A model generated the notes under the pieces. It was not told where the DNA came from and ran no database searches. It worked only from the letters and a program-made list of their open reading frames with translations. From Pythium myriotylum (Eukaryota > Oomycota > Peronosporomycetes > Pythiales > Pythiaceae), in NCBI GenBank assembly GCA_023091665.1, contig JALJCQ010000014.1, forward strand, positions 1,674,001 through 1,738,000: DNA of 64,000 nucleotides, given 5' to 3'. Positions 21,219 to 29,659 of this stretch are shown here, piece by piece. A program made the position numbers and the translations under genes. How positions within the stretch are numbered: position 1 is the stretch's first letter; every line of letters begins with the position of its first letter.

Positions 21219-21280
21219 TGCACAGTCGCCTCAAAGTACCACAAGAATGCTTCTTGTGGTACTTCGAGGCGACTGTGCAC
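21218..21280. repeat. Long inverted repeat, 30-nt arms, 3-nt loop
   Basis: Arms 21218-21247 and 21251-21280 pair at 29 of 30 positions (mismatch A21233/C21265) around the loop TGC. The arm begins GTGCACAGTCGCCTC. It abuts the smaller hairpin on its left. Confidence 0.97.
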
Positions 21281-21445
21281 CAGTCTGTTAGTTTGCCTGC
21301 GAGATCTGCCTCGGCATCAGGTGATTCACGGTAAGGAGTGCGTGAGGAAGCATCGGCAGTCGCCAACAAACACTGTGGAAATGGGAGGCAAGGAGAAGTG
21401 AGCACGAGCCATCAGCAGTGAACGACCTGCGGATTGTAGGTCATT

Positions 21446-21470
21446 GAAGTGCCGCAGGCTGCGGCACTTC
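21446..21470. repeat. Perfect inverted repeat, 12-nt arms, 1-nt centre
   Basis: GAAGTGCCGCAG, centre G, then CTGCGGCACTTC. A 5-bp hairpin (GACCT...AGGTC, 21424-21442) lies just upstream. Confidence 0.95.
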
Positions 21471-21557
21471 TGAGAGGGGAGGCTAAGTTCGGGAGTGGCG
21501 AGTCCAGTCACTTCAGCCGCGTTGTGAATGCGAGTTTGTTGGGTGTGAGAACCCACC

Positions 21558-21602
21558 AAGTTGATGACGTGGCTATAGTGACTATAGCCACATCATCAAC
21601 TT
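21558..21602. repeat. Inverted repeat, 22-nt arms, 1-nt centre
   Basis: Arms 21558-21579 and 21581-21602 pair at 21 of 22 positions (mismatch C21568/A21592) around G21580. The right end overlaps the next hairpin by one base. Confidence 0.97.
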
Positions 21603-21654
21603 CGGCCCAGATCCCTGCGTCCACTATTATAGTGGACGCAGGGATCTGGGCCGA
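21602..21654. repeat. Perfect 53-nt palindrome, 26-nt arms, 1-nt centre
   Basis: Arms 21602-21627 and 21629-21654 pair perfectly around T21628; the arm starts TCGGCCCAGATCCCTGCG. It directly follows the 45-nt hairpin, making an abutting pair like that at 21194-21280. Confidence 0.98.
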
Positions 21655-21771
21655 GCACTGTAACATTCCGAAGTCTACTTTCGCTCTCTCAGGGATGCCG
21701 GCTGTCAATCATGCATGACACTGTCTGGACATAGAGGATTGAGCCTTTCGGATATAGACGAGGGTGGAGTG

Positions 21772-21813
21772 TCGAATCCATGTCAAAGCACCCGTTCTCT
21801 GACTTGGATTCGA
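21772..21813. repeat. Inverted repeat, 14-nt arms, 14-nt loop
   Basis: TCGAATCCATGTCA (21772-21785) pairs with TGACTTGGATTCGA (21800-21813) at 13 of 14 positions. Confidence 0.9.
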
Positions 21814-22034
21814 ACTTGGATTCCGCACAAATTCCTCCATTTACTGCAGTGGGATGAGACGTGTGTGGTCGAAGCCATTCGATTGCGTAGCGGATCTTGT
21901 CTCGATCAGTCGCACGGATCCACACGACGAACCAATGCGTTCTCAGACTTTAGTGAAGGCCATCTTGCTGACACAGGATCGGGCTCAGACAAATCCGACG
22001 GCTGAGGATCATCCCAAGGGTTTCCTTCCTGCCA

Positions 22035-22105
22035 AGTTTTGATTACATACTTCCGGCGCAGGGACTCGTGCCTGCGATGATTAGAGCCTTGCGACAATCA
22101 AAACT
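22035..22105. repeat. Nested inverted repeats flanked by AGTTTTGATT/AATCAAAACT
   Basis: A 10-nt perfect outer stem (22035-22044 with 22096-22105) encloses an inner 6-bp stem CGCAGG/CCTGCG (22057-22062 with 22071-22076). It is 71 nt long and tRNA-sized, but no canonical tRNA cloverleaf or T-loop could be placed. Confidence 0.75.
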
Positions 22106-22648
22106 ATGAGAGGCACGTGAAAATCAGGCGCGATTTGACCAGCGGGGTCTCGCAGTGCTCTTCCGTACTGTAGAGTAGTACCAAAACCCATCGGAGGATC
22201 ACTAAGAGCTCACTGCAACTGAGCACCGGGGGCCGCCGTGGTCTAGTCTACGTCCTCCGCGAAGAAGTTAGTACACTGTACACAGTCCGCTGTCTGCATC
22301 CAAGGCCACCAGCTGGGGCCTTCAGTCATCACCAGTGTGACGGGTTTGTGTCACGATGGCGCGGCTATGGCCCTGTAATCAGAAAGTAATCGGCTCACGG
22401 ATCGCCATCCGGTGATGCATTGATGCAGTTGATCTGGTCAAGAGTGTGCCGGTTGCTCAGAAACCTGGAACGACGCGCACGAGCAATCCCTTCTTGGGCA
22501 GAAATCCTAGCTAAAGCATGTGCCGATCCAACCAGCCGACGGCCCGCCTCATCCATGCAGAGCCCTGGCACAGCCCCGTTGAAGGTTGTCAGCCATGCCG
22601 CGCCTCGGGGTTGAGGCTCCTGGAGCCTCTCGGCTCTCGTCGCTTTCC

Positions 22649-22665
22649 TCTCATTCCCCAACTTC
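22649..22665 (+). promoter_or_regulatory. Oomycete-type initiator upstream of subtilisin
   Basis: CTCATTCCCCAACTT matches the oomycete initiator plus flanking region pattern (TCATT[TC] followed by a CAA-type element). It lies about 52 nt upstream of the subtilisin ATG. Confidence 0.6.
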
Positions 22666-22716
22666 CTCCGTCCTGGGCAAGACTCCTCTCGAAGCCTCTC
22701 ACACCAGAAGCCAAAC

Positions 22717-24378
22717 ATGGTCTCCCACGTCGCCTCTATCGTCGCCTTCGCTGCCGTCGCCGCCGGTTCGCTGGGCCAGGCCGATGCTCTGCCGCGCGTG
22801 CACAGCGGAGTGCACCGCGCTCTGCGTGCTCAGGGCACGGTTAACCTCGTGGCCAAGTTCAAGGACACGATCGCGAACCCGACGCAGTCCGTCAAGGAGG
22901 CCGACTACGCCGACCGAGGCTCCAAGATCACGGCCGTGGTGTCTGCCCTCCAGGCAAACGCGGCAGTGAGCCAGGCCGAGGCCATGAAGCTTATCTCCCA
23001 GGAGGCCGCGACGAGCGAGCCGCTCTTCGCGTCGTCGCAGAACCTGTGGATCTCCAACATGATGGTCTTCAAGGGCGCGAGCCTCGCTCTCGTGGAGAAG
23101 CTCAGCGCGCTCGAGTCGATCGCGGAGCTCCGCGAGGAGAAGGTCTTCACGCTCCCGGAGATCAAGGCCGTGAACACGACGGCGACTATCTCAGCCACCG
23201 CCGAGTGGGGCATCCAGCGTGTCAAGGCCACCAACGTCTGGGCTTCGGGCAACACGGGCCAGAACATCATCGTCGGCCACATTGACTCGGGTGTGCTCGG
23301 CACGCACGAGACGATCCGCGCGAACCGCCGCAGCACGTACTCGTGGTTCGACCCGGAGAAGCAGGCGGCGACCCCGTACGACAGCAACGGCCACGGCACG
23401 CACACACTGTCGACCATCGTCGGCTCGGGAGGCGTGGGCGTGGCGCCGGGCGCGCAGTGGATCTCGTGCAAGGGCTGCCGTGGACGCGACTGCCCTGAGT
23501 CGGATCTCCTCACGTGTGGCCAGTGGATCACGTGCCCGACCGACACGAGCGGCAACAACAAGGACTGCTCCAAGGCGCCGCACCTCGTGAGCAACAGCCT
23601 CGGCGGTCCGGGCAACGACCCGTCCTACCAGTCGGTCGTCGACGCCTGGCTCGCGGCCGGGATCATCCCCGTGTTCGCCAACGGCAACGAAGGCCCCAAG
23701 TGCAGCAGCGCCGGCTCACCTGGCGACTACACCAACGTCATCGCGGTCGGCGCCACCGACATCAACGACGGGCTCGCCGACTTCAGCAGCCGCGGCCCGG
23801 CCGTCGGCAACTCGAAGCTCGTCAAGCCCGACATCTCGGCGCCGGGCGACGAGATCCGCGCCGCCTGGAACACGGGCAACTCGGCCTACAACACGATCTC
23901 GGGCACGTCGATGGCCACGCCCCACGTCGCGGGCGTCGTGGCGCTGCTGCTCAACGCCAAGCCCGGACTCAAGTTCAACGACGTGCGCTCGCTGCTGACG
24001 TCGACGACCAACCAGAACGTCCAGGCCGTGAGCGGCACGTGCGGCGGCACGGGCAACAGCGTCTTCCCCAACAACCAGTACGGCTGGGGCCTCATCGACG
24101 CCGCGGCCGCGATCCAGAAGAGCGGCGGCTCGGCGCCGGCGCCCGTGCCGGCCCCGACCACCAAGGCTCCTGCCCCCGTGCCCGTGCCAGCCCCGACCAC
24201 CAAGGCTCCTGCGCCAGTGCCTGTACCAGCCCCGACTACCAAGGCTCCTGTGCCGGCCCCAACGACCCAGGCGCCGACGCCTGCGCCGACGGCGAGCTGC
24301 AGCGACGCCACGACCAAGGCCCAGTGCCTCGCGAACCCGAACTGCACGTGGTTCTCGTTCTTCCAGATCTGCTTCTAA
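22717..24378 (+). CDS. Secreted subtilisin-like serine protease (S8)
   Basis: A single exon of 553 residues. Signal peptide about 1-24, then a propeptide to about residue 160. The S8 catalytic domain follows with D190 (HIDSGV), H226 (NGHGTHT), oxyanion N324 (ANGNEG) and S398 (GTSMATPHVAG). After the domain comes a low-complexity tail of repeated PAP-TTKAP units (about residues 475-525), then a six-residue-spaced Cys tail ending CTWFSFFQICF. The Thr/Pro linker is likely O-glycosylated. Such secreted subtilases are common in oomycetes and degrade extracellular protein. An initiator-like promoter lies 52 nt upstream. All catalytic residues are intact. Confidence 0.96.
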   Translation: MVSHVASIVAFAAVAAGSLGQADALPRVHSGVHRALRAQGTVNLVAKFKDTIANPTQSVKEADYADRGSKITAVVSALQANAAVSQAEAMKLISQEAATSEPLFASSQNLWISNMMVFKGASLALVEKLSALESIAELREEKVFTLPEIKAVNTTATISATAEWGIQRVKATNVWASGNTGQNIIVGHIDSGVLGTHETIRANRRSTYSWFDPEKQAATPYDSNGHGTHTLSTIVGSGGVGVAPGAQWISCKGCRGRDCPESDLLTCGQWITCPTDTSGNNKDCSKAPHLVSNSLGGPGNDPSYQSVVDAWLAAGIIPVFANGNEGPKCSSAGSPGDYTNVIAVGATDINDGLADFSSRGPAVGNSKLVKPDISAPGDEIRAAWNTGNSAYNTISGTSMATPHVAGVVALLLNAKPGLKFNDVRSLLTSTTNQNVQAVSGTCGGTGNSVFPNNQYGWGLIDAAAAIQKSGGSAPAPVPAPTTKAPAPVPVPAPTTKAPAPVPVPAPTTKAPVPAPTTQAPTPAPTASCSDATTKAQCLANPNCTWFSFFQICF

Positions 24379-24488
24379 GCATGCGTCGGATCTAGTGAGT
24401 AGCGTTTACAATACATCGATGTGTCCTGTCACAATTTTTTGAACCCAAGCGTTCGCACTTTCATCGGGAGAAGGCCGCGTGCACGGCC

Positions 24489-26069
24489 ATGGCGACGCGC
24501 CCCGCCGCGCTGCGCGTGCTGACGCAGCCGCTGCTGTTCGCGCTCGTCACGTCCTTCCAGAGCGGCATCTCGGGCCTCGCGCGGTCGCTCCTGCAGCGGT
24601 ACGAAGCCGACGGCCCGCGGCCGAAGAAGGTTCCGCGAGCGGTGAGGCTCGGGATGCGTCGAGACCCGAGAGAGCGCGAGCGACACCTGGCCGACGCGAT
24701 CGCCAAGTACGACAGCGCCGACCTCCACGCGCTTGAGGTCGTTCTGCGCACGTCGGTTTTCGCCGGCGACAAGCCCCAGCGCGCGCGACTGCACCTCGTG
24801 CATCTGCTGTGCGAGGCCGCCGCAGCCTTCGGGCGTCTCGACATGCTCCGATGGTTCCACGACCACGGAGACTTGGGTCGATCCAGCGCGCGCCTGGTGC
24901 AGTTCTGTGCCAAGGAAGCAGCCCGGCGCGGGGACGTCTCGATTCTCTCGTGGATTGAAGAGACGTTCGGAAGGAGTTCGCTGGAAGTGCTGCGCTCGTA
25001 CCAAGTGCTTGACCTGTGTCAAGGTCCCGTTGACATCGAGGTGCTGCGGTGGTTCACCGACAGAGACCTTGGTGTCATCCCCTACGAGGTGACCGTGGAC
25101 GCAATCCGCCGCGAAGACATCGCGTCGCTACGCCTGTGCCTTCGCGACTTCGACCCAGTGGGTCGCTCCGACGTCAACTACGTCAAGGTCGCCGTGAATT
25201 GCGGGAGTCTCGCCGTCGTCCAGTACCTCGTGGCCGAGCGAAAGGCGGTTTTCTTCATGAGCACAGTCGAGTACGTGCTCGAGCTCGGGCTCGACACCAT
25301 CGCGCACTACTTGCTTCAGCATCGCTTCCAACTCTCCTGTCCAGCGGCGAAGACGCTCGACCCCGAGATCGTGCAGATGGCCATCGTCTGCAACAACCTA
25401 CGCAGACTCGAACTGTTGGTGTCGATTCCGCAGAGTGAAGAGGCTGGAATCTCGCTCGAGGTCTTCAGTTTCTTCGGAGACGACTGCCCGCCGACGATGG
25501 AGGCCGTTCGTCTGCTTCTCCCCGTGAGCTCGTCAGCTTCGACTACGCGAGCCCTTCTCCGCCTCTCGATCGCACAGCAGCCCGTCGTGAATTGGCTTCT
25601 CGAGCACTGTGACGTTAACCTCCCCGACAATGTGCGCGGATTCTGCCAACGAGCACTCACCAACTCGCTCGGGGTGCTGGCGACGGCCGTGCGAGACCAC
25701 GAGCCGATCGAGGAGCTGCTGGCGAGCGCCACGCGCAAGGACTTGCACGACGCGGCGCTGTGCTCGCTCTGGACCAAGTGGCAGGTCATGGACGCGCTGC
25801 TCACGCACGGGAAGGAGCTCTTCGACGCCGCGTTCCTGCGGTTCTGTCTCGCGCTCTCTCGCAACGTCGCTCGTCGGCAGATTCTCGCGCAACGGATCTT
25901 GGAAATTGGAATTGGCGGCCACGACGACCGCGAGGAGCTCACGCTCGTCGCAGAGCAGCACGATGAGCATGGCGTGGGCTACAGCATGGTCAAGCGCTGG
26001 CACATCGGCAGCGACGGCCGTCGAGGCCCCGAGTTCCGCTTCGTCCCATTCGAGGCGCGCATCCCATAG
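24489..26069 (+). CDS. Ankyrin-like repeat protein (paralogue 1)
   Basis: A single exon of 526 residues. Repeats of about 30 residues with the pattern AAxxGRLDMLRWFHDHG, VNCGSLAVVQYLVAER and MEAVRLLLP run through the protein. These are divergent ankyrin helices of the type abundant in oomycetes. The N-terminus (LRVLTQPLLFALVTSFQSGI) is not ankyrin and resembles an F-box-like or capping helix pair. No catalytic domain is visible. The gene at 26150-27646 has the same plan and N-terminal motif, so the two are tandem duplicates separated by only 80 bp. The role is unknown, probably protein interaction. Confidence 0.85.
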   Translation: MATRPAALRVLTQPLLFALVTSFQSGISGLARSLLQRYEADGPRPKKVPRAVRLGMRRDPRERERHLADAIAKYDSADLHALEVVLRTSVFAGDKPQRARLHLVHLLCEAAAAFGRLDMLRWFHDHGDLGRSSARLVQFCAKEAARRGDVSILSWIEETFGRSSLEVLRSYQVLDLCQGPVDIEVLRWFTDRDLGVIPYEVTVDAIRREDIASLRLCLRDFDPVGRSDVNYVKVAVNCGSLAVVQYLVAERKAVFFMSTVEYVLELGLDTIAHYLLQHRFQLSCPAAKTLDPEIVQMAIVCNNLRRLELLVSIPQSEEAGISLEVFSFFGDDCPPTMEAVRLLLPVSSSASTTRALLRLSIAQQPVVNWLLEHCDVNLPDNVRGFCQRALTNSLGVLATAVRDHEPIEELLASATRKDLHDAALCSLWTKWQVMDALLTHGKELFDAAFLRFCLALSRNVARRQILAQRILEIGIGGHDDREELTLVAEQHDEHGVGYSMVKRWHIGSDGRRGPEFRFVPFEARIP

Positions 26070-26149
26070 GGTGATTGGTCAAAATACGACGTATGAGATG
26101 CAAATGACTCGCTCTTGAAGAGATCCTTCTTCTCGTCGGCCGCCCACGC

Positions 26150-27646
26150 ATGGAGCCGCCGCCGGCCGTGCGCGTGCTCACGGAGCGCTCGCTGCTGCTG
26201 CACGTGGTCTCGTTCCAGTACGGCGTGCCGTCGGTCGTCGTGCCGCTGCTGCGCCGGTACCGCGACGAGGGCCGCGTGACGTTTGACAAGGTTCGCGGCA
26301 CGTTCACGAACGCCCAGCTCCCGGAGTGCCCCGTGCTCAGCGAGTGGCCCGAGCACACGATGGGCGAGGCCATCGCCTGCTACAACGACTTCGACGCGCT
26401 CAAGCAAGTGTGGCAGCGGTGGGGAGGCCCCGCCGCGCCCTTCGGCGACCGTGAGATGCTCCTCCACCGCCTCTGCGACGCTGCGTGCATGTTCGGCCGA
26501 CTCGAGATGCTCCAGTGGCTCTACCACACGCAGCGCGACGTCGAGGTCGATATGGCGCTCACGTCTCTCAACGTGCGCGCCTGCACGATCGCCGGCCAGC
26601 TGCATGTGCTCGAGTGGCTCGAAAGCCTGTTCCCCGAGCACATCCGCGGGCTGCTGCGCGAGATGAACTGCGTCGAGGCCGTCAAGGGCGGCCACGTCAA
26701 CGTGCTGCGGTGGCTCTTCGCGCGCGGACTCGGCATGTTCCCGCTCGGCACCATGGGGGAGGCCTGTCGTGCCGGCCGCCTCGAGGTCGTCCAGCTACTC
26801 TTCGAGCACTTGCCGCGCCCCGAGTGCGACGAGTGGCTGATGCTCCAGCACGCGACGCGCCACGGCCAGTTGAGTATCGTCCAGTGGCTCGTGCGCGAGC
26901 GCCACGTGCGCTACCCAATGGACCTCGTGGACCGCGCTTTGCTTTGCGAGCAAATCGAAGTGGCCGAGTTCCTCATGACCGAGCGCCACCGCCTCTCGCC
27001 GCCCATCACTGGTGGGATCGACTTCATGCTCTCATACGAGCTCGTCAAGGCCAACAAGCTGCGTGGGCTCGAGCACCTCGTCAAGGTCCACGAGCGCGAG
27101 AACACGAGGCTGAACGTGCGGACCTGCGCGCTCGTCGACCGCTGCTCGCCTGGCGCTGTGGCGCTGCTGCTACCCGTGAGTCCGCCGCGCCACGCCTCTA
27201 TGCTCACGGTGGAGCTCGTGATTAAGGAGACGTCGGACGACGCACTCCGCTACCTGCTTGAGCACGCGAGCGAACACATGCATCCGGCTGTGGTCGCATT
27301 CGCCGAGCGATATGGGCGCAAGCGGCTCGGCCCGCTGGCCGCGATGATCAAGACGGCCGCCGACAAGAACGCCACCGACCGCATGGACATGAGCGAGCTC
27401 TCTCGCGCGCTGCACGCGGCCTCGGGCGACGATCTCCGCGACTGCGCGCTGCTCACGTCCGTCGTGGACCACCAACTGCTGGAGCTCGTGCTTCGCCTCG
27501 ACCTCGAGCGCGGGCGCGGCAGCGTCCACGTGGACGTGGAGCTGCTCGAAGTCTGCAAGGAGCTCTGCTCGGCGAACGGCAGCAGGGGAAAGGACTCGCC
27601 CGTGCCGCGACACATCGCGTGGCGCGCGAACCTTCGGAAGGCGTGA
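26150..27646 (+). CDS. Ankyrin-like repeat protein (paralogue 2)
   Basis: A single exon of 498 residues. The N-terminal VRVLTERSLLLHVVSFQYGV corresponds to the paralogue's LRVLTQPLLFALVTSFQSGI. It is followed by ankyrin-like helices such as AACMFGRLEMLQWLYHTQRD, VKGGHVNVLRWLFARG and ATRHGQLSIVQWLVRER. The C-terminal third aligns with its neighbour in order but is diverged, so the duplication is old. Very GC-rich codon use (mostly C/G third positions) explains the long chance frames on the opposite strand. No enzyme motif is present. Confidence 0.85.
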   Translation: MEPPPAVRVLTERSLLLHVVSFQYGVPSVVVPLLRRYRDEGRVTFDKVRGTFTNAQLPECPVLSEWPEHTMGEAIACYNDFDALKQVWQRWGGPAAPFGDREMLLHRLCDAACMFGRLEMLQWLYHTQRDVEVDMALTSLNVRACTIAGQLHVLEWLESLFPEHIRGLLREMNCVEAVKGGHVNVLRWLFARGLGMFPLGTMGEACRAGRLEVVQLLFEHLPRPECDEWLMLQHATRHGQLSIVQWLVRERHVRYPMDLVDRALLCEQIEVAEFLMTERHRLSPPITGGIDFMLSYELVKANKLRGLEHLVKVHERENTRLNVRTCALVDRCSPGAVALLLPVSPPRHASMLTVELVIKETSDDALRYLLEHASEHMHPAVVAFAERYGRKRLGPLAAMIKTAADKNATDRMDMSELSRALHAASGDDLRDCALLTSVVDHQLLELVLRLDLERGRGSVHVDVELLEVCKELCSANGSRGKDSPVPRHIAWRANLRKA

Positions 27647-27825
27647 GAGGGATGAGCTGCTTGCGTCATGATTCTCCACGAGATATTTCTGCGTGGTCCA
27701 CGCACGTATTTCAGCCAATGGACGGTTTCGATTTTGTTTATCAGCCAATCCGCTCGCTTAATCGACCTTTGTTTAGCTCTCCACGAGGTGTTGAGGTGAA
27801 CCCGACGCCAGGGGCCTTCCATTTC

Positions 27826-27838
27826 GAAGCGACCGAGC
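27826..27838 (+). promoter_or_regulatory. Initiator-like element upstream of HIS7
   Basis: TCCATTTCGAAGC resembles the oomycete initiator core and lies about 22-34 nt upstream of the HIS7 ATG. Confidence 0.4.
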
Positions 27839-27859
27839 TCACTGACGAACCGGACGAGC

Positions 27860-29575
27860 ATGGTGCAGGTGACGGTGCTGGACTACGGCGCGGGCAACGT
27901 GCGCAGCGTGAAGAACGCCATCCACGCGGCCGGCCACACGTACAAGGACGTGGAGAACGCCGACGACATCCGCAATGCCGAGGTGCTCATCTTCCCGGGC
28001 GTCGGCCACTTCCGCAAGGCCATGGAGTTCCTCAACGCCACCGAGTACACCGACGTGCTGCGCGAGTACCTCAAACAGAACCGCCCGTTCCTCGGCATCT
28101 GCTTGGGCATGCAGACGCTCTTCGAAGGCAGCGAGGAGTGTCCCGAGCTGCCCGGTCTCGGCGTCATTCCCGGCCGCGTGACCGAGTTCCCCACCGACAA
28201 GGTCGCTGTGCCGCACATCGGCTGGAACGGCGTGACCGTGTGGAAAAAGTCGGCGCTGTTCTCGCATCTGCCGCACGCCGAGGAGTTCGACGCGACGAAA
28301 GTCTACTTTGTGCACTCGTTCCGCGCCACGCGCACGCCCGAGAACGAGTCGTGGGTTCTCACGACCACCAACTACGGCGACATCGAGTTCGTGAGCTCGG
28401 TGCAGAAGGGCAACGTCATGGCCACGCAGTTCCACCCGGAGAAGAGCGGCGCCATTGGCATTTCGGTGATCAAAGGCTTCCTCGAGAACCTGAACAACAT
28501 GACTGACCACGACGACGAGATCCCGGAGGCGAAGACGAAGCCGCCGACGGTGCTTTCCAAGCGCATCATCGCGTACGTATAAGAAGTTGATTACAAGACC
28601 AAGCGCACTCGGAACTGATCTCGTGCTTTCTTCCTTAGGTGCCTGGATGTTCGCTCCAATGACGATGGCGACCTCGTCGTCACCAAGGGCGACCAGTACG
28701 ATGTGCGTGAGAGCTCGAGCGACGGAGGCCACGTTCGCAACATGGGTCTCCCGGTGGATCTCTGCACGCGGTACTACCAGGAGGGTGCTGACGAGGTTGC
28801 CTTCCTCAACATCACGAGCTTCCGTGAGCAGCCGATCGGCGACATGCCTATGCTCCAGGTGCTTGAGGCCAGCTCTGAGAAGGTGTTCGTGCCGCTTACG
28901 GTCGGAGGCGGTATCCGCGAGTACGTGGACGATCAGCAGCGCAAGTACTCGGCATTGGACGTCGCCTCGCGCTACTTCCGCGCCGGTGCTGACAAAGTCT
29001 CGATCGGAAGCGACGCAGTCTTTGCCGCTGAGGCCTTCCACGCGGCTGGCAGCAAGGGTCTGGGCGATAGCGCGATCGAACAGATCTCCAACGTCTACGG
29101 CAAGCAGGCTGTGGTCATTTCGCTCGACCCTCGCCGTGTGTACGTCGCGTCGGCGGAGGACGAGGCGAGCAAGAAGCATTCCGTCGTCAAGCTTGACAAG
29201 CCTGGCCCGAATGGCGAGCAGTTTTGCTGGTATCAGGCTACCGTGAAGGGCGGTCGCGAGGCGAGAGACATCGACGCTGTCCAGGTTGCGAAGGCCTGCG
29301 AGGCTCTTGGTGCAGGCGAGATCCTTCTCAACTGCGTCGACATGGATGGCCAGAAGGACGGGTACGATCTTCAGCTTGTGTCGCTCGTTAAGAAGGCCGT
29401 GACCATCCCCGTGATCGCCTCGAGCGGCGCGGGCAAGGCCACTCACTTCACGGAGGTGTTCCAGAAGACCAACTGCGATGCCGCACTCGCGGCTGGCATC
29501 TTCCACCGGAAAGAGGTCTCCATCCAGGAAGTCAAGGACCAGCTCAAGGCCGACAAGATTTCGGTGCGACTTTAG
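27860..29575 (+). CDS. HIS7: Imidazole glycerol phosphate synthase, HisH-HisF fusion
   Basis: Two exons, 27860..28572 and 28639..29575 (donor GTACGT, acceptor CCTTAG), encode 549 residues; yeast His7 has 552. The N-terminal glutamine amidotransferase has C81 (GICLGMQ) and H192/E194 (FHPEK). The intron splits RIIA|CLDV, the first strand of the C-terminal HisF barrel, which carries GGGIRE and SIGSDAVF. The enzyme uses glutamine-derived ammonia to make IGP and AICAR in histidine synthesis, joining histidine and purine pathways. Fusion of the two activities is the eukaryotic arrangement. It is convergent with the coiled-coil gene (84 bp). Confidence 0.97.
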
Positions 29576-29659
29576 AGATCGCGAATGTTCACGGATGCCC
29601 ACCCATGCGGACTCCCAATCGAGAAATAGACGACAAAAACTCCATTCCATTGATTGAGT

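Larger units (their letters stand above)
20162..22716. other. Non-coding hairpin-rich interval
   Basis: 2.55 kb between two secretory-pathway genes without any convincing coding region. It holds at least seven inverted repeats, several nearly perfect with 1-3 nt centres, and one 17-nt direct repeat; each is listed separately. No transposase or reverse-transcriptase frame was seen, and the hairpins do not share sequence with one another. The last 70 bp contain the subtilisin promoter. Confidence 0.7.

Noticed and set aside
21194..21654. Hairpin cluster as a CRISPR array
   Set aside because: The units differ in sequence, there are no regular spacers, and this is a eukaryotic nuclear context.
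20162..22716. Intact transposon
   Set aside because: No transposase, integrase or reverse transcriptase frame and no shared terminal repeats spanning the interval.
27839..29650. 603-residue open frame antisense to HIS7
   Set aside because: It is a mirror of GC-rich codon use in HIS7; its composition is His/Val/Leu/Arg-rich with no motif, whereas the plus strand encodes a clear enzyme.
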